DNA of 64,000 nt from Sclerodactyla briareus (taxonomy: Eukaryota > Echinodermata > Holothuroidea > Dendrochirotida > Sclerodactylidae). A program made the position numbers and the translations under genes. The notes under the pieces were generated by a model. It was not told the origin of the DNA and did not search any database. It worked only from the letters and a program-made list of their open reading frames with translations. Position 1 is the stretch's first letter. Each line of letters starts with the position of its first letter. The stretch lies in contig JAODTK010003777.1 of NCBI GenBank assembly GCA_026419785.1, positions 162,501 to 226,500 of the forward strand, written 5' to 3'. Positions 50,219 to 60,929 of the stretch are shown here, one piece after another.

Positions 50219-50294
50219 TGACGTCATATCTACCAATCATGAGGGAAAAGACATAATTCTTAGCATTTTCTCCCGATTGGTAGATATGATGTCA
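50219..50294. repeat. Inverted repeat with 19-bp arms
   Basis: TGACGTCATATCTACCAAT (50219-50237) and ATTGGTAGATATGATGTCA (50276-50294) pair at 18 of 19 positions. Pairing continues inward with gaps (GAGGGAAAA versus TTTTCTCCC), leaving a short loop. The size and symmetry suit a foldback or miniature inverted-repeat element. The open frame 50154-50345 runs through it by chance. Confidence 0.85.
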
Positions 50295-51374
50295 TCAAAT
50301 GTTGCCAATTTGCAAAATTGCTATATTAGCAGTGATTATTGTTAATCTTTGAAATTCATAACTTTATAACTGAACTGCTATGAACATGAAACAAAGGTGA
50401 TTGGCTGATTTAATGCGCAGATCAATATGAAATTAAATATTTGTGGCTGGAATTCCCCTTTAAGGACGATCAGGATCCGACCACTTCCTCGGAACCCGGA
50501 GGAGCGGAAGATTCACGTTCGTGACTGCTCACAGCGATTAACGAGATATCTTGCAAAATTACCTATGAAACAAACTTCTGCACACATCCACTGCCTTACG
50601 CGGAAAAAAAATCGGTGACAGCTGGAATTCGAAACCCGTATTGTTTGCTCGCGAAGCGTCATTGATACGATCTGACTATCTTTCTACCTGGTTATATGTT
50701 CATTACCATTGAATGCTACAATTCGATCCTCCTCAGATAAGCGAGTGGTTAAGTCCAAGCTGATCCATCAATCAGTCCAAAATCCGCTGATCCGTCAGAA
50801 CGTATAGTAATCAATGTATCTGTTTGTATAAGATCGGGGCAGCCCTGGCTCATTCCACTTGGCTTAGCAGTTTTAACTGTTGATAGCGAATATAATTGAA
50901 GGTAATTAAGAGAACCCGTAAATCAGGACACACGGGAGTCAAATAACAGAATACCATACGGCTTATTAGATGTGACCGGCTGACGATTTCAGAGTAGGTA
51001 CACGGATAAGAACAAGAATTTCACTTACCCCACCTAACAGTCTAAACCTACCCCTAACAAAAACACGATGAATTCTACACAGTTCGAACGGTAACTATTC
51101 GGTGAAGGGTAACTGGGAATCATGACAGGAAAGTTGATGGCGAAAGATTATATTTCTTCCCACTTGATAATCTTCTATCCAGTGCATGAACGCACAAAGC
51201 CCGCAGTGATGGTGTTTTCGCGTATGGTGTGCACATCAACAACGATCGATTTTGAGCAGCTCTTTAAAATTCAGGCAAGACTGGCCCTGAAAATACGGTA
51301 TGACGGTAACATATATATTTGGCAACATATATCTTTGTTATTACTTCCAAATAACGAAGAAATGAAAATGTGGG
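50295..51374. other. Unassigned sequence
   Basis: No gene was recognised. Frames at 50427-50618 and 51122-51412 have no motif; the latter runs into the reduplicated segment. Confidence 0.5.
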
Positions 51375-52070
51375 TAACAATGTGTTTCAAACCCTTCACA
51401 ACAGAGTCCTAAACCACTAATAGTTGGAAACATCGACAAGTTATTTCTTTTCATTCTTTCATAAATTACATTTGTTCAAATTTAACCGCTGCTTTATGTT
51501 CACTAGGAATATGATTTTTGTCTTGCCTGGACTTTTTTCAAGGCGAGACATAGTGATAAAAAAAACACTTTGTTTGTGCTGTCTGTCTGTTCGTCTGTTT
51601 TTCTGTCTGTTTGTCTGTCTGACTGTCTGTCTTGTCTGTCTGGCCTGTGTGTCTGTCCATTTGTCCGTATGTGCGGTCTCCTGAACCGTAAAAGCCGTCA
51701 TGCTGAAGTTTCATGTGGAAGTGTGCGGTGAAGAGTTTGTTGATGTACATCCACTTTTCGTCTCAAAAGAACATACTAGCGATGTGTTTCAAACCCTTCA
51801 CAACAGAGTCCTGAACCACTAATAGTTGATGTACATCCACTTTTCGTCTCAAAAGAACATACTAACGATGTGTTTTAAACCCTTCACAACAGAGTCCTAA
51901 ACCACTAATAGTTGGAAACAATCGACATGCTGAAGTTGCCTGTGGAAGTGTGCGGTGAAGAGTTGTTGATGTACATCCACTTTTCGTCTCAAAAGAACAT
52001 ACTAACGATGTGTTTTAAACCCTTCACAACAGAGTCACTTTTCGTCTCAAAAGAACATACTAATTTGCCC
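51375..52070 (+). repeat. Locally reduplicated segment with (TGTC)n
   Basis: The phrase TTYAAACCCTTCACAACAGA occurs near 51387, 51787, 51870 and 52015. CATCCACTTTTCGTCTCAAA occurs near 51749, 51834 and 51973. GAAGTGTGCGGTGAAGAGTT occurs near 51718 and 51944. The blocks are stitched in different combinations, with a core step of about 82-86 bases. A TGTC/TGTT microsatellite (about 51570-51668) followed by CTGAACCGTAAAAGCCGTCA lies in the first part. Not coding. Confidence 0.85.
51570..51668 (+). repeat. (TGTC)n microsatellite
   Basis: CTGTCTGT units with substitutions. Frames on both strands here (51459-51701 and 51538-51750 minus, with TDRQTDKQT-type strings) are translations of it. Confidence 0.9.
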
Positions 52071-52885
52071 AAATTTGCATATTTAATGGAATTGGCCCAG
52101 AAGCGTGTGTTCAGGATACCTCTTGATCGGTCGATGCATTAGGGCAGCAGTCAGGTGAAGAACAACTATGAAGTGTACACGAACTGATTCGATTCCTTGC
52201 TTATTTGTGCTATTTCATTCTAATTTGCAAAATTTTGCGTTCCTGGGGGTGTAAAGTTTGTTGAATCTTTAAATTGAAATTAGGTGGAAAGATTAGTAGA
52301 TGGTCAGGTCACTGATGTTGATTTAATGAGACTAATTTTCAAAAATGATACAAAGTTGCTTGTTAAAAAAGACAATAACAATCGAAATGAGTGCAATTAG
52401 GGTTTTTGAAGAGATTTTTAATGGTACTTCTCTGCAAAACCACTAGTTACTGCATGCATATGGCTGATATTTTGGGACATGGTGCATATTTTCGAGGGGG
52501 TAATTTTCCCATAGAAGAGTTCCACAGTGTAGGTGCAGGACTTTAGGAATTGCTGCAATGAGCTTAATGGTTCCATATACTTATTTCAAATGCAACTGTA
52601 TAATAGATGAACGTAATGTGCCCTCGGTATGACCGTTAATATGCAACGTAATACCCGAGTGAGCATTTTAAAATATTTACCCCGAATTTTCAGTGACCGC
52701 CCTGCAAAATTAACAAAATTACTGTCTCCGAGCACTGTATGTAGGATGGCAAACACCTTCTTCAATTTCTGGAAGTTTTCGCGAAGTTTTAATGGGCATA
52801 AGACAAGTTTAATTTACGTTTATGTTTTTGTGTGGATACTTCGATGCATTCGGGGCATTCGATGGAGGATAAGTGAGTGCTGCGA
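52071..52885. other. Unassigned sequence upstream of a LINE fragment
   Basis: The start of the 117-codon frame at 52629-52982 has no recognisable motif. It may be the more decayed N-terminal part of the LINE that becomes recognisable near 52890. Confidence 0.4.
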
Positions 52886-52889
52886 AACT

Positions 52890-53520
52890 AAATATTCGTT
52901 CTGGAGACAGACAGCAACTGTCCTCTTGAACACTATTTTGGAAGGGCTGGGTTCGTTAGTCGGAAAAATAGTTCGTGCTTGACTAATCTACTGGAAATTA
53001 TGGAAGAATATTTTGGATTCAGGAGTGTGCGCCACTGTGACAATGATGCGCAAGAATTGTCATTAATGGACGTGCTTAGCAGGTCACTAATGGTGTTCCC
53101 CAAGGGTCGGTTCTCGGTTCCGTACTCTTTTGAGGCTTATATCAACGATCTCTAAGATTCTGTACAATGTAGAGTTACAAAACGACACAAAGTTGTATCG
53201 GGAAGTTCCTTCGAATGATGTTGTTGCAATTGTTGAAAGATAATTTGACCGAATCTCCGATTAGTCTTCCGATTGTCTTTTTCAACGCCGATATGTGCAA
53301 AGTGATGCATATTGGTTATCATACCGCGAACGCGTCGTTCAGTTTGAATGGTCAAGAAATTACTTTGGTCAATTCTGAAAAGATATTGGTGTGCATTTCG
53401 ACTACATTGAAACCTTCCATCCGTGTGCGGGAGCTGCTAGGAAAGGTAATTGGATTCCCGGCTTCATTAGCTCAAAGGGGATTTGGGTTTTTCAAATGGT
53501 GGTGCCCCAGGTAATTGCTA
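52890..53520 (+). mobile_element. Non-LTR reverse transcriptase fragment, family 1 copy 3
   Basis: In order: LEHYFGRAGFVSRKNS then SCLTNLLEIMEE (about 52923-53010; the GF-x-K-x-RSCLTNLLE segment), TNGVPQGSVLGSVLF at about 53091-53135 (the PQGS-x-LG motif intact), EAYINDL, then QNDTKLYR at about 53178-53203, the remnant of FADDTKLYR with the first catalytic Asp of the pair replaced by Asn. Then FNADMCKVMHIGYHTANASF, SLNGQEITLVNSEKILVCIS and LKPSIRVRELLGKVIGF to 53460. The first palm motif (AFD) region between 53010 and 53080 is eroded. Lost downstream of 53520. Same family as 10965-11745 and 28311-29235. Confidence 0.88.
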
Positions 53521-53524
53521 CTTG

Positions 53525-55035
53525 GTGTGCGGCGTGATATATCAATAGGTTGGTAGTGAAATTGCAACATTTTCTTGTACGCTTGACGCCAACATTTTGT
53601 CGGGTTGGAACTCCTCCTGCATACGCGCATGTGAGCCTACATTCACAAAAGTTCGATTGCGATAAAACTAAAAATACATGACAGATGAATATGCAAATTT
53701 GCCTTGTGGTGATCTCGCGACGACCTTCACTGTTGTGGGAATCTTAGTCTACATTCGCCTACATTCGCCGCGTTTAACGTATGAATTCGACAATTAATCC
53801 AAGTCATCCTGTCATGTGGTGTCTTGCTTCTTAGAACCTATCTGAAATTGCTGTAGTGCGGAAGTTGGCGCAAAGTTCGCTCCTTGGACAATGCGCTAAA
53901 ATCTTTTGGTGTAGACAGAACAACATATTTTATGTGAGAATACACTTACCCAGCTAGGAAACCTTTACGATATCAACTTCTCAAGCCAATATAATGCATC
54001 ATATTGATACTCATCATCTCTGAGGAAATCTAATTAAACATATAAAGCTGAATTCAATACCGTATACATTCCTGTGGTTACATTGTAGTTAACTGTTTGT
54101 TGGTTGATGTTGGCTGAGCTGTGCAGGTCGAACATAAGTTAATCACGAACCATATCACCAAGAATTGAATATCGGTGTATTAATATTGATATTATTTGTC
54201 GAACTAGACGAGTCCTTCTAAAATGAAGATAGCATAGCAGCGTTGCCATCGGCATCTTTGCAATTCCATCCGCAAAGGTCCTTCAACGATTATATTGGAA
54301 CATATATGGTTTTGCACTGAAGGACATTGTTGTCTCTCTATTCCGTCTAGTAAACCCACTGGAATTGTAACCCAACCGAGCTTGACTTAAGTAATGGACT
54401 CGTGATGCCGCCTTGTTAGGATTGTCTGAGAATCAAGAAAATGAAATATGTGGTGGAGAGTGTGGGGCATCTGTGTAAGTGTTTGAGTGCATATAAAGGA
54501 GCGACTTCGCAAAAATAGCGTGAGAGGAATTGATTGATCTAAATACTAATAGAATACATTACACTGCTCTAGCTTGGGAGTTGGTCAATTGTTAAGGATG
54601 TCTTGGATGTTGAGTTAGAGTTGCAGCGAGACGAGCGTTGAGGTCATGAAGTAATAATCGTCATTAAAATTAAATGTAGTTTTTCATGCGTTTTTCAACT
54701 TGTTTTGAACATCTTGCATAGACAATCGCACTCCATGAATCGCCAGTCTTTTGCCCTTGCCTCGCGCCTTATATATAATGGTAAATTGATCGGCACTGTA
54801 CATCCATTTCGAATTGGTTACATGATGTATGTATCCAATCTGTGTCTTATTATAGTTTGAATACAATGAATGATATGAACAAATCGGAATGAGACATATA
54901 TATTAACTTTTCCAAAAATCTAATAATTCTTCAAATACCTTCCTGCTAATCAGTGAAAACGAAACGTTTCCAGAATATTCTCCCAATGTTCTTTCAATGG
55001 TCCATAATTTTTATTATTTTCATATTTATTTTCTA
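53525..55035. other. Unassigned sequence
   Basis: No gene or repeat family was recognised. Only short frames such as 54684-54866 on the minus strand. Confidence 0.5.
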
Positions 55036-55036
55036 A

Positions 55037-55736
55037 GTCAAACGCGCGCCCCAATCCTAGAGCCCCATTCCTCCATGGGTACCCCACCATAGGGTACTTC
55101 TAGGTCGAACATGCACCTCATTACTGGAGCTCCATTCCCTATGGATGCCCCACCATAGGGTACAGCTCGGTCAAACACGCACTTCATTCTTAGGGCCCCA
55201 TTCCCCATGGTTGCCCTACCATAGGGTACTTCTAGGTCAAACATGCACCTGATTCCTAGAGCCGCGTTCCCCATGGCTGCCCCACCATAGGGTACTTCTA
55301 GGTCAAACATGCACCTCATTCCTAGAGCCGCGTTCCCCATGGCTGCCCCACCATAGGGTACTTCTAGGTCGAACATGCACCTCATTCCTAGAGCCCCATT
55401 CCGCATGGCTGCCCTACCATAGCGTACTCCTAGGTCAAACATGCACCTCATTTCTAGAGCCCCATTCTCTATGATTGTCCCACCATAGGGTACATCTCGG
55501 TCAAACACGCACTTCATTCTTAGGGCCGCATTCCCCATGGTTGCCCTACCATAGGGTACTTCTAGGTCAAACATGCACCTGATTCCTTGAACCCAATTCC
55601 CCGCGTTTGCCCCACCATAGGGTACATCTCGGTCAAACACGCACTTCATTCTTAGGGCCCCATTCCCCATGGCTGCCCCACCATAGGGTATTTCACGGTC
55701 AAACGCGCACCTCATCCCTGGAGCCCCATCCTCCAT
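55037..55736. repeat. 66-bp minisatellite, about 10.6 copies
   Basis: On the plus strand the unit is CCACCATAGGGTACTTCTAG, then GTCAAACATGCACCTCATTC, CTAGAGCCCCATTCCCCATG and GCTGCC. Spacing is exactly 66 bases throughout. Of the six frames only one is open, since the others meet TAG or TGA inside the consensus unit. Confidence 0.95.
55038..55736 (-). CDS. 66-bp tandem array open as a 22-residue repeat protein (232 aa)
   Basis: From ATG at 55734-55736 to TGA at 55038-55040 the minus strand encodes ten exact 22-residue units plus a 12-residue partial unit. The consensus is MGNAALGMRCMFDLEVPYGGAA. Units fall into two types: A with R-C-M-F-D-L-E-V-P-Y-G and B with K-C-V-F-D-R-D-V-P-Y-G. Reading from the start, units 2, 4 and 9 are type B, unit 1 is intermediate and the rest are A. 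There is no indel and no stop in 699 bases, while the other large arrays here carry many indels. An in-frame stop (TAG) lies ten codons upstream of the ATG. There is no signal peptide or membrane segment, and one conserved Cys per unit. The A/B differences are all amino-acid changing (for example AGG/AAG, CTA/CGA), so selection for a protein is not shown. It could be a coding exon of a repeat protein or simply a minisatellite whose unit happens to be open. No known family was recognised. Confidence 0.35.
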   Translation of the reverse strand: MEDGAPGMRCAFDREIPYGGAAMGNGALRMKCVFDRDVPYGGANAGNWVQGIRCMFDLEVPYGRATMGNAALRMKCVFDRDVPYGGTIIENGALEMRCMFDLGVRYGRAAMRNGALGMRCMFDLEVPYGGAAMGNAALGMRCMFDLEVPYGGAAMGNAALGIRCMFDLEVPYGRATMGNGALRMKCVFDRAVPYGGASIGNGAPVMRCMFDLEVPYGGVPMEEWGSRIGARV

Positions 55737-55739
55737 GGA

Positions 55740-58035
55740 TGAGTTAAATTTGGTTTTAATGCTCTATATGACTTTTCGAAATATATAGTCAATATATTAT
55801 TGGTGTTTCCTATTTCCGACACATACGAAACCATCTTTGTGTCTTGCGGTGTATGTCGGAATATATTAACTAACCTGGCGGTCGGGGTATCGGAGGTGTG
55901 TTTTTTTAATACTCTTCGTCCCCCCCCCCCCCTCCCCCTGGAAGAATTGACTGAATCGCCGCCCGTGCTTGGTGGAGTACCCAAGTATAAGCGCGCTGGC
56001 AGCTCAAATCAAACATCACCTGTACAGCTTGATACATAATTACACTGATAACCACGATGAGCACTACAGCTTTCAATGCCGCGTTGCATCAGAGAGGAGC
56101 GCCTGACTGACGGAGGTGCCTTCCACTAGTCGTGATGAGTACAGATACTGAATGAACGAACACTGGGGGCCATTACTCCTGTATTGAGGTTAATTTATCC
56201 CGCGCCGATAATTTGATTAGATTGAAAACAGAGTGAAAATTGCCATGTGGAGAGAGTGTGAAGTCCTCACAGGTTTGAACTAATTAGTACGAACTTATCT
56301 CCCTTCGATATTAATCAGGAGCGATGCAGGAGAGAATTGACAATCTGTGAGACCAAATAGCCAGGTGGCTGAAATGCAGTATGGCTTGAGAGTATACTGA
56401 GTGTGCGGTCTAGCACAAAAAGACGTTATACACAACATATACAATGAATGTGATATTCTGCGAATATTCTGGTTAAAAGGTGTCAAGTGGCGCCTGCTGT
56501 CGTAATATGCGACCGGTAGCAAGGAAGTGTCCGCCCAACCCCAGCAGCCCACCTCCAACGAAAAAAAGTTTCCCCGGCTAAACCTTCCGAATGGATCGTT
56601 CCAGGACCATTTCTGCTGAATAAACAATTACGGGGAGGGAGGAATTGGGCTGAAACAGCGATTTGCTAAGGTTGTTCAACTCTCAGATCCCCGAAGAGCG
56701 CCATTTCAGGTCCCCACCGATGGGTGTGAGTGAGTGAATCACCAGCGAATTTTCTGAATGTACACGGAATGAAGTACCAGATATGATCCGGACAGTGGAT
56801 TGAGCGATCCGACGATTATGCTATGTATACAAATTTATGTTCCAATACAAAATTTCCAGAGAGATATATTTGCGTCAGTTTGATGAGCAAAACATGTCGG
56901 GGCACCTTAGATAGCTGACATGTAGAATCAACGAACGACTGCAGGTCAACTTGGAGGCGATGGACCAACAATCAAAAGACAAGTGGCTGTATTCTGTCAA
57001 CCCGTATAAACTGATATCTGTTAATGATGGTTTGAGGTCGTAATGAATAGACCTCCACGAACACCAGGCTTAATTGCTATCCATGGTTCAAAGCTGCTAA
57101 CGTTGGACGCCACACGAGGTTGACCGCCGAGTTTATAGAAGCTAATGCAGTTGAGCATTTTCAACTTCTGATGATTATTAATAGTGCTCGACGCGCATGA
57201 CACGTATAGGAACATCAGCGAAATAGCATGACACTTTTACATGTGTTAAGTCCACTGTTAATAGTTACTTATGATATAATCAACGTTCCGTATTGAGAAA
57301 TTATAAACCAGTTTGAGAAACTAATGTTTCTCCTCATAATTAGTTTTGATGATATCGAATGCACTCGATCGATACGCATCGAATGTATAGAAATGATTGC
57401 TGAAAGTGCTACCACCGTGACATGGGTCAAATTTCTAGTTGATTGTTACTGGTAATCATTCAGAAACGCTCACTGGTAGAGTTGGGAAATTATGAACCAG
57501 TTCCACAGATACAGTATATCAATGAGAGGAAACCACCCGTCATAGCTGTGTATTTAATGCTCATTGGCTGAGCAGGCGAGATTTGCCCTACAGGTACACG
57601 TTTCAGCCCATACCGATTTGAGGAGGTTTGAAAAGGAAGGCTGGAACCTCAGAAGAGGGGCGACGATCTCACACTCCGACGTACACATCACACTCCCCCA
57701 TTCGTCGGCATCTGCATTTCTTCAAGTTCCCATTTCTTCTCCCCCTTTCTTCATTCTCCACGTGCTAAGGACTTCAGATCCAAGGATTGCGAATTTGAAC
57801 CCATCAAAGAGCCAGCGTTTCTTCCGATACGTTTTGTCCCACTGCAGGTCGCGTTGTCTGACAGGAGTGCAGTAGGTCGTGAGAGAATATGTACCATATG
57901 TGATGCAGAACGGTCATCATGAAACAAGGAAATTGGGTCCACAGTAGTGTGAGGCACTGCCTTGATTAAGAGACTATAAACCGGAGTCATAATTTTATCA
58001 TTAGTCTACATTAACAGCAACATCGCTAAACTAAA
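55740..58035. other. Unassigned sequence with C13 run
   Basis: C run at 55920-55932. Frames at 55712-55984 and 56295-56627 (minus), and 57564-57875 (plus, 103 codons), have no recognisable domain; the plus frame 55800-56039 reads through the C run. No gene is called. Confidence 0.45.
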
Positions 58036-58039
58036 TACA

Positions 58040-59165
58040 CGCACACACATACTTGTAACTGTCCTTCGTTCTATCAAAATATATTACGACAACCCTTACT
58101 CACAATTGACCTAGTTGTAAAACTTCATAAGTTTAGACATAAATGCTTTCTATGGTTTCTTCGATGAGAGGCAACCATATCACACGCATACTTGAAACTG
58201 TCTTTCGTTCTATGGTTGCCTCGATGAGAGGCAACCATATCACACGCATACTTGTAACTGTCCTTCGTTCTACGGTTGCCTCGATAAGAGGCAACCATAT
58301 CACACGCAAACTTGTAACTGTCCTTCGTTCTATGGTTGCCTCGATGAGATGCAACCATATCACACGCATACTTGTAACTGTCCTTCGTTCTGGTTGCCTC
58401 GATGAGATGCAACCATATCACACGCATACTTGTAACTGTCCTTCGTTCTATGGTTGCCTCGATGAGAGGCAGCCATATCACACGCATACTTGTAACTGTC
58501 CTTCGTTCTATGGTTGCCTCGATAAGAGGCAACCATATCACACGCATACTTGTAACTGTCCTTCGTTCTATCAAAATATACTACGACAACCCTCACTCAC
58601 GACTGACCTAGTTTGTAAAACTCAATGAGTTTGGACATAACTGCATTCTATGGTTTATTCGATGAGAGGCAACCATATCACACGCATATTTGAAACTGTC
58701 TTTCGTTCTATGGTGCCTCGATGAGAGGCAGCCATATCACACGCATACTTGTAACTGTCCTTCGTTCTACGGTTGCCTCGATAAGAGGCAACCATATCAC
58801 ACGCAAACTTGTAACTGTCCTTCGTTCTATGTTGCCTCGATGAGATGCAACCATATCACACGCATACTTGTAACTGTCCTTCGTTCTATGGTTGCCTCGA
58901 TAAGAGGCAACCATATCATACGCATACTTGTACTGTCTTTCGTTCTATGGTTGCCTCGATAAGATGCAACCATATCACACGCATACTTGTAACTGTCCTT
59001 CGTTCTATGGTTGCCTCGATAAGATGCAACCATATCACACGCAAACTTGTAACTGTCCTTCGTTCTATCAAAATATACTACGACAACCCTCACTCACGAC
59101 TGACGTAGTTGTAAAACTCAATGAGTTTGGACATAACTGCATTCTATTGTTGCCTCGATGAGACA
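58040..59165. repeat. 60-bp hairpin minisatellite in 497-bp higher-order units
   Basis: The basic unit is TATGGTTGCCTCGATGAGAG, then GCAACCATATCACACGCATA and CTTGTAACTGTCCTTCGTTC. The first 29 bases form a perfect 12-bp inverted repeat (TATGGTTGCCTC / GAGGCAACCATA) with loop GATGA or GATAA. Seven units plus a spacer of about 96 bases (ATCAAAATATA, ACTCACGACTGACCTAGTTG, ATGAGTTTGGACATAACTGC) make a higher-order unit. The spacer begins at 58073, 58570 and 59067, so the period is 497 both times. Since 60 is a multiple of three, long frames appear on both strands (for example 58143-58628 plus, 58125-58574 minus); these are artefacts. Confidence 0.95.
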
Positions 59166-59271
59166 TTCGTGTCTTCAGCGATTGTTGAAAGTCTATTGAC
59201 TTGGGTCAGTACGGATATGCTGCATATTTGGATTTTTACGCGAAGTGAGACGATAGCATAGACGATCGCAA

Positions 59272-59308
59272 GGGGGGGCGGGGGGGGGGGGGGGGGGAGG
59301 GGGGGGGA
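59272..59308 (+). repeat. Interrupted poly-G run
   Basis: G7-C-G18 or so-A-G9: the longest G tract in the window, about 100 bases beyond the hairpin array. Confidence 0.9.
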
Positions 59309-60925
59309 TGATAGAGGTCAAAGGGAAGTGGGAATGGCCAGACCTACCGTTCCGATTAAGGGCGCAGGGGCCGCCACCAGGTCTTCTCTGACAGTAATTC
59401 GAAAATCTATGGCGCTGTGATTCAAAGCTGTGGTGAAGGCTGCTTGTTCTTGGAGCAGTTACGTGGACCCGATAATAGTGTTTAGTGAGAGGGCAAGCGA
59501 GAATAATTCAAAATCCGCTCCTAGAAAATTAGTCACCCAAGTCAGGGCCCTATTTGGCGTAAGGTGATTTTGGATAGTTGTAGCCCACCGGCCCATTGCT
59601 TATGTTTGAACATTTGAGTATCGGATGGATTCTGAGTTGAGAAATATCTAAAAATCACCCCGAGTTGAATGATAGTGGATGTCGCAACAGGCCTAATCGC
59701 ACAGGTATTTCGTCGCCTGAGTTGTCCATCGAAGTATATACATAACTATGATAACTACAGACCTATTGACCTGCCCAATTCAACGAGTCGATGAACCATT
59801 ACTGCTTTTGGCAGACATGGATACTCTATTGTCTTCAAAGCTTCAGTTGAGCTTTACAGCTGGAGCGGAAGTATTATTATTGATTAATCAATCTTAGGAG
59901 AGTAAGTGGGATGAACGGTTTGCATGATATTAGAACAATTATTGATAAACATAATATAGCTCACGGAACAGTAACTTGGAAGAGACACCCCAGTTCCCAC
60001 CCCCCCCCCCGGGAGCTAAAGTAAACTAAAGTAAACGATATGAAGTTAGTTCTTGGTATTATAACGTATACTTAATTCTCAGAGTTATAACCCTCAACTG
60101 TTGCTGGGGAACAAGAAGTAGTCTCCTGGAACACGCGCAGTTACCCCAGTTTTACAGCAGGGACATTTGGTTTCGATGGTTGCTAGGGTCTAACGAAAGT
60201 CCAGTTTCGAACTGAAGTCCGAGTATGAATGTGGTAGTGGTATCGACAGTGGTTCAAGACAATGGTGCACCCAGGATACTCATAGCAGAGCGAGAGAAGC
60301 AACAACAGAACTCAAAGCGTGTCTAGGAATTTCACTGGGTTTACACTTGCCCACAGTGTGTGGCAGAGTCACGTGCGGCTAGCCCACGAAGTGGAATTGA
60401 TACCAGCCACGGCAGGCGACTCCTGCACCACAATAATTGGGAGAGTACACTGTAAGCCCATTACAGTAATAGTTCGCTGTCGAAGTGTAATTGTTTGTAA
60501 AATTCTACCTCTTTAGATGCTCTCATAGCGGTATGTGTGTTAAAGCATCTCGCATACGGTGTTAGTTTTGACAAGTCTATCATACCAGAGGCATAAACCA
60601 AGAACACCAACGACACGGTAGCTCGTCTAATATTTTGCAGTTGTATTTTGTAGTTGGGAGAATGGTGATTTGAATAGTTTTCAAGCAAGAGCCACCAGAT
60701 GACCGTTAGGTGACCATTAACCCAAACCTACTGAACACTACTACCAAGTATATACCAAATTCATCTATTGAGCGAAAATTGTTCTATCGATATATTGTGA
60801 ACAATTGCTCGTTACTGCATACTCACTAGTTATAGACCGTTGGCTTAACCTAAACCTTCGGCTTATTTAAGAATAAGATTGTCCGACACCGGCTCCAACT
60901 TGTCTATTTGGAATTCTCATAAGGA
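59309..60925. other. Unassigned sequence
   Basis: C run of 11 at 60000-60010 followed by GGG. Short frames (60319-60516 plus, 60461-60688 minus) have no motif. Confidence 0.5.
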
Positions 60926-60929
60926 GCTC

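Noticed and set aside
51459-51750. Thr/Asp/Arg/Gln-rich minus-strand frames
   Set aside because: They are translations of the TGTC microsatellite.
57564-57875. 103-codon plus-strand frame as a small protein
   Set aside because: No recognisable family and an overlapping minus-strand frame of similar quality; insufficient support.
58125-58628. Overlapping long frames on both strands (149 and 161 codons) as repeat proteins
   Set aside because: The 60-bp period is a multiple of three, so any stop-free unit gives open frames on both strands. Frames break and switch at unit deletions, and the unit is dominated by a palindrome.
58040-59165. CRISPR array, because of regularly spaced palindromic units
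   Set aside because: The whole unit is repeated with no unique spacers, there are no cas genes, and the surrounding elements are eukaryotic.
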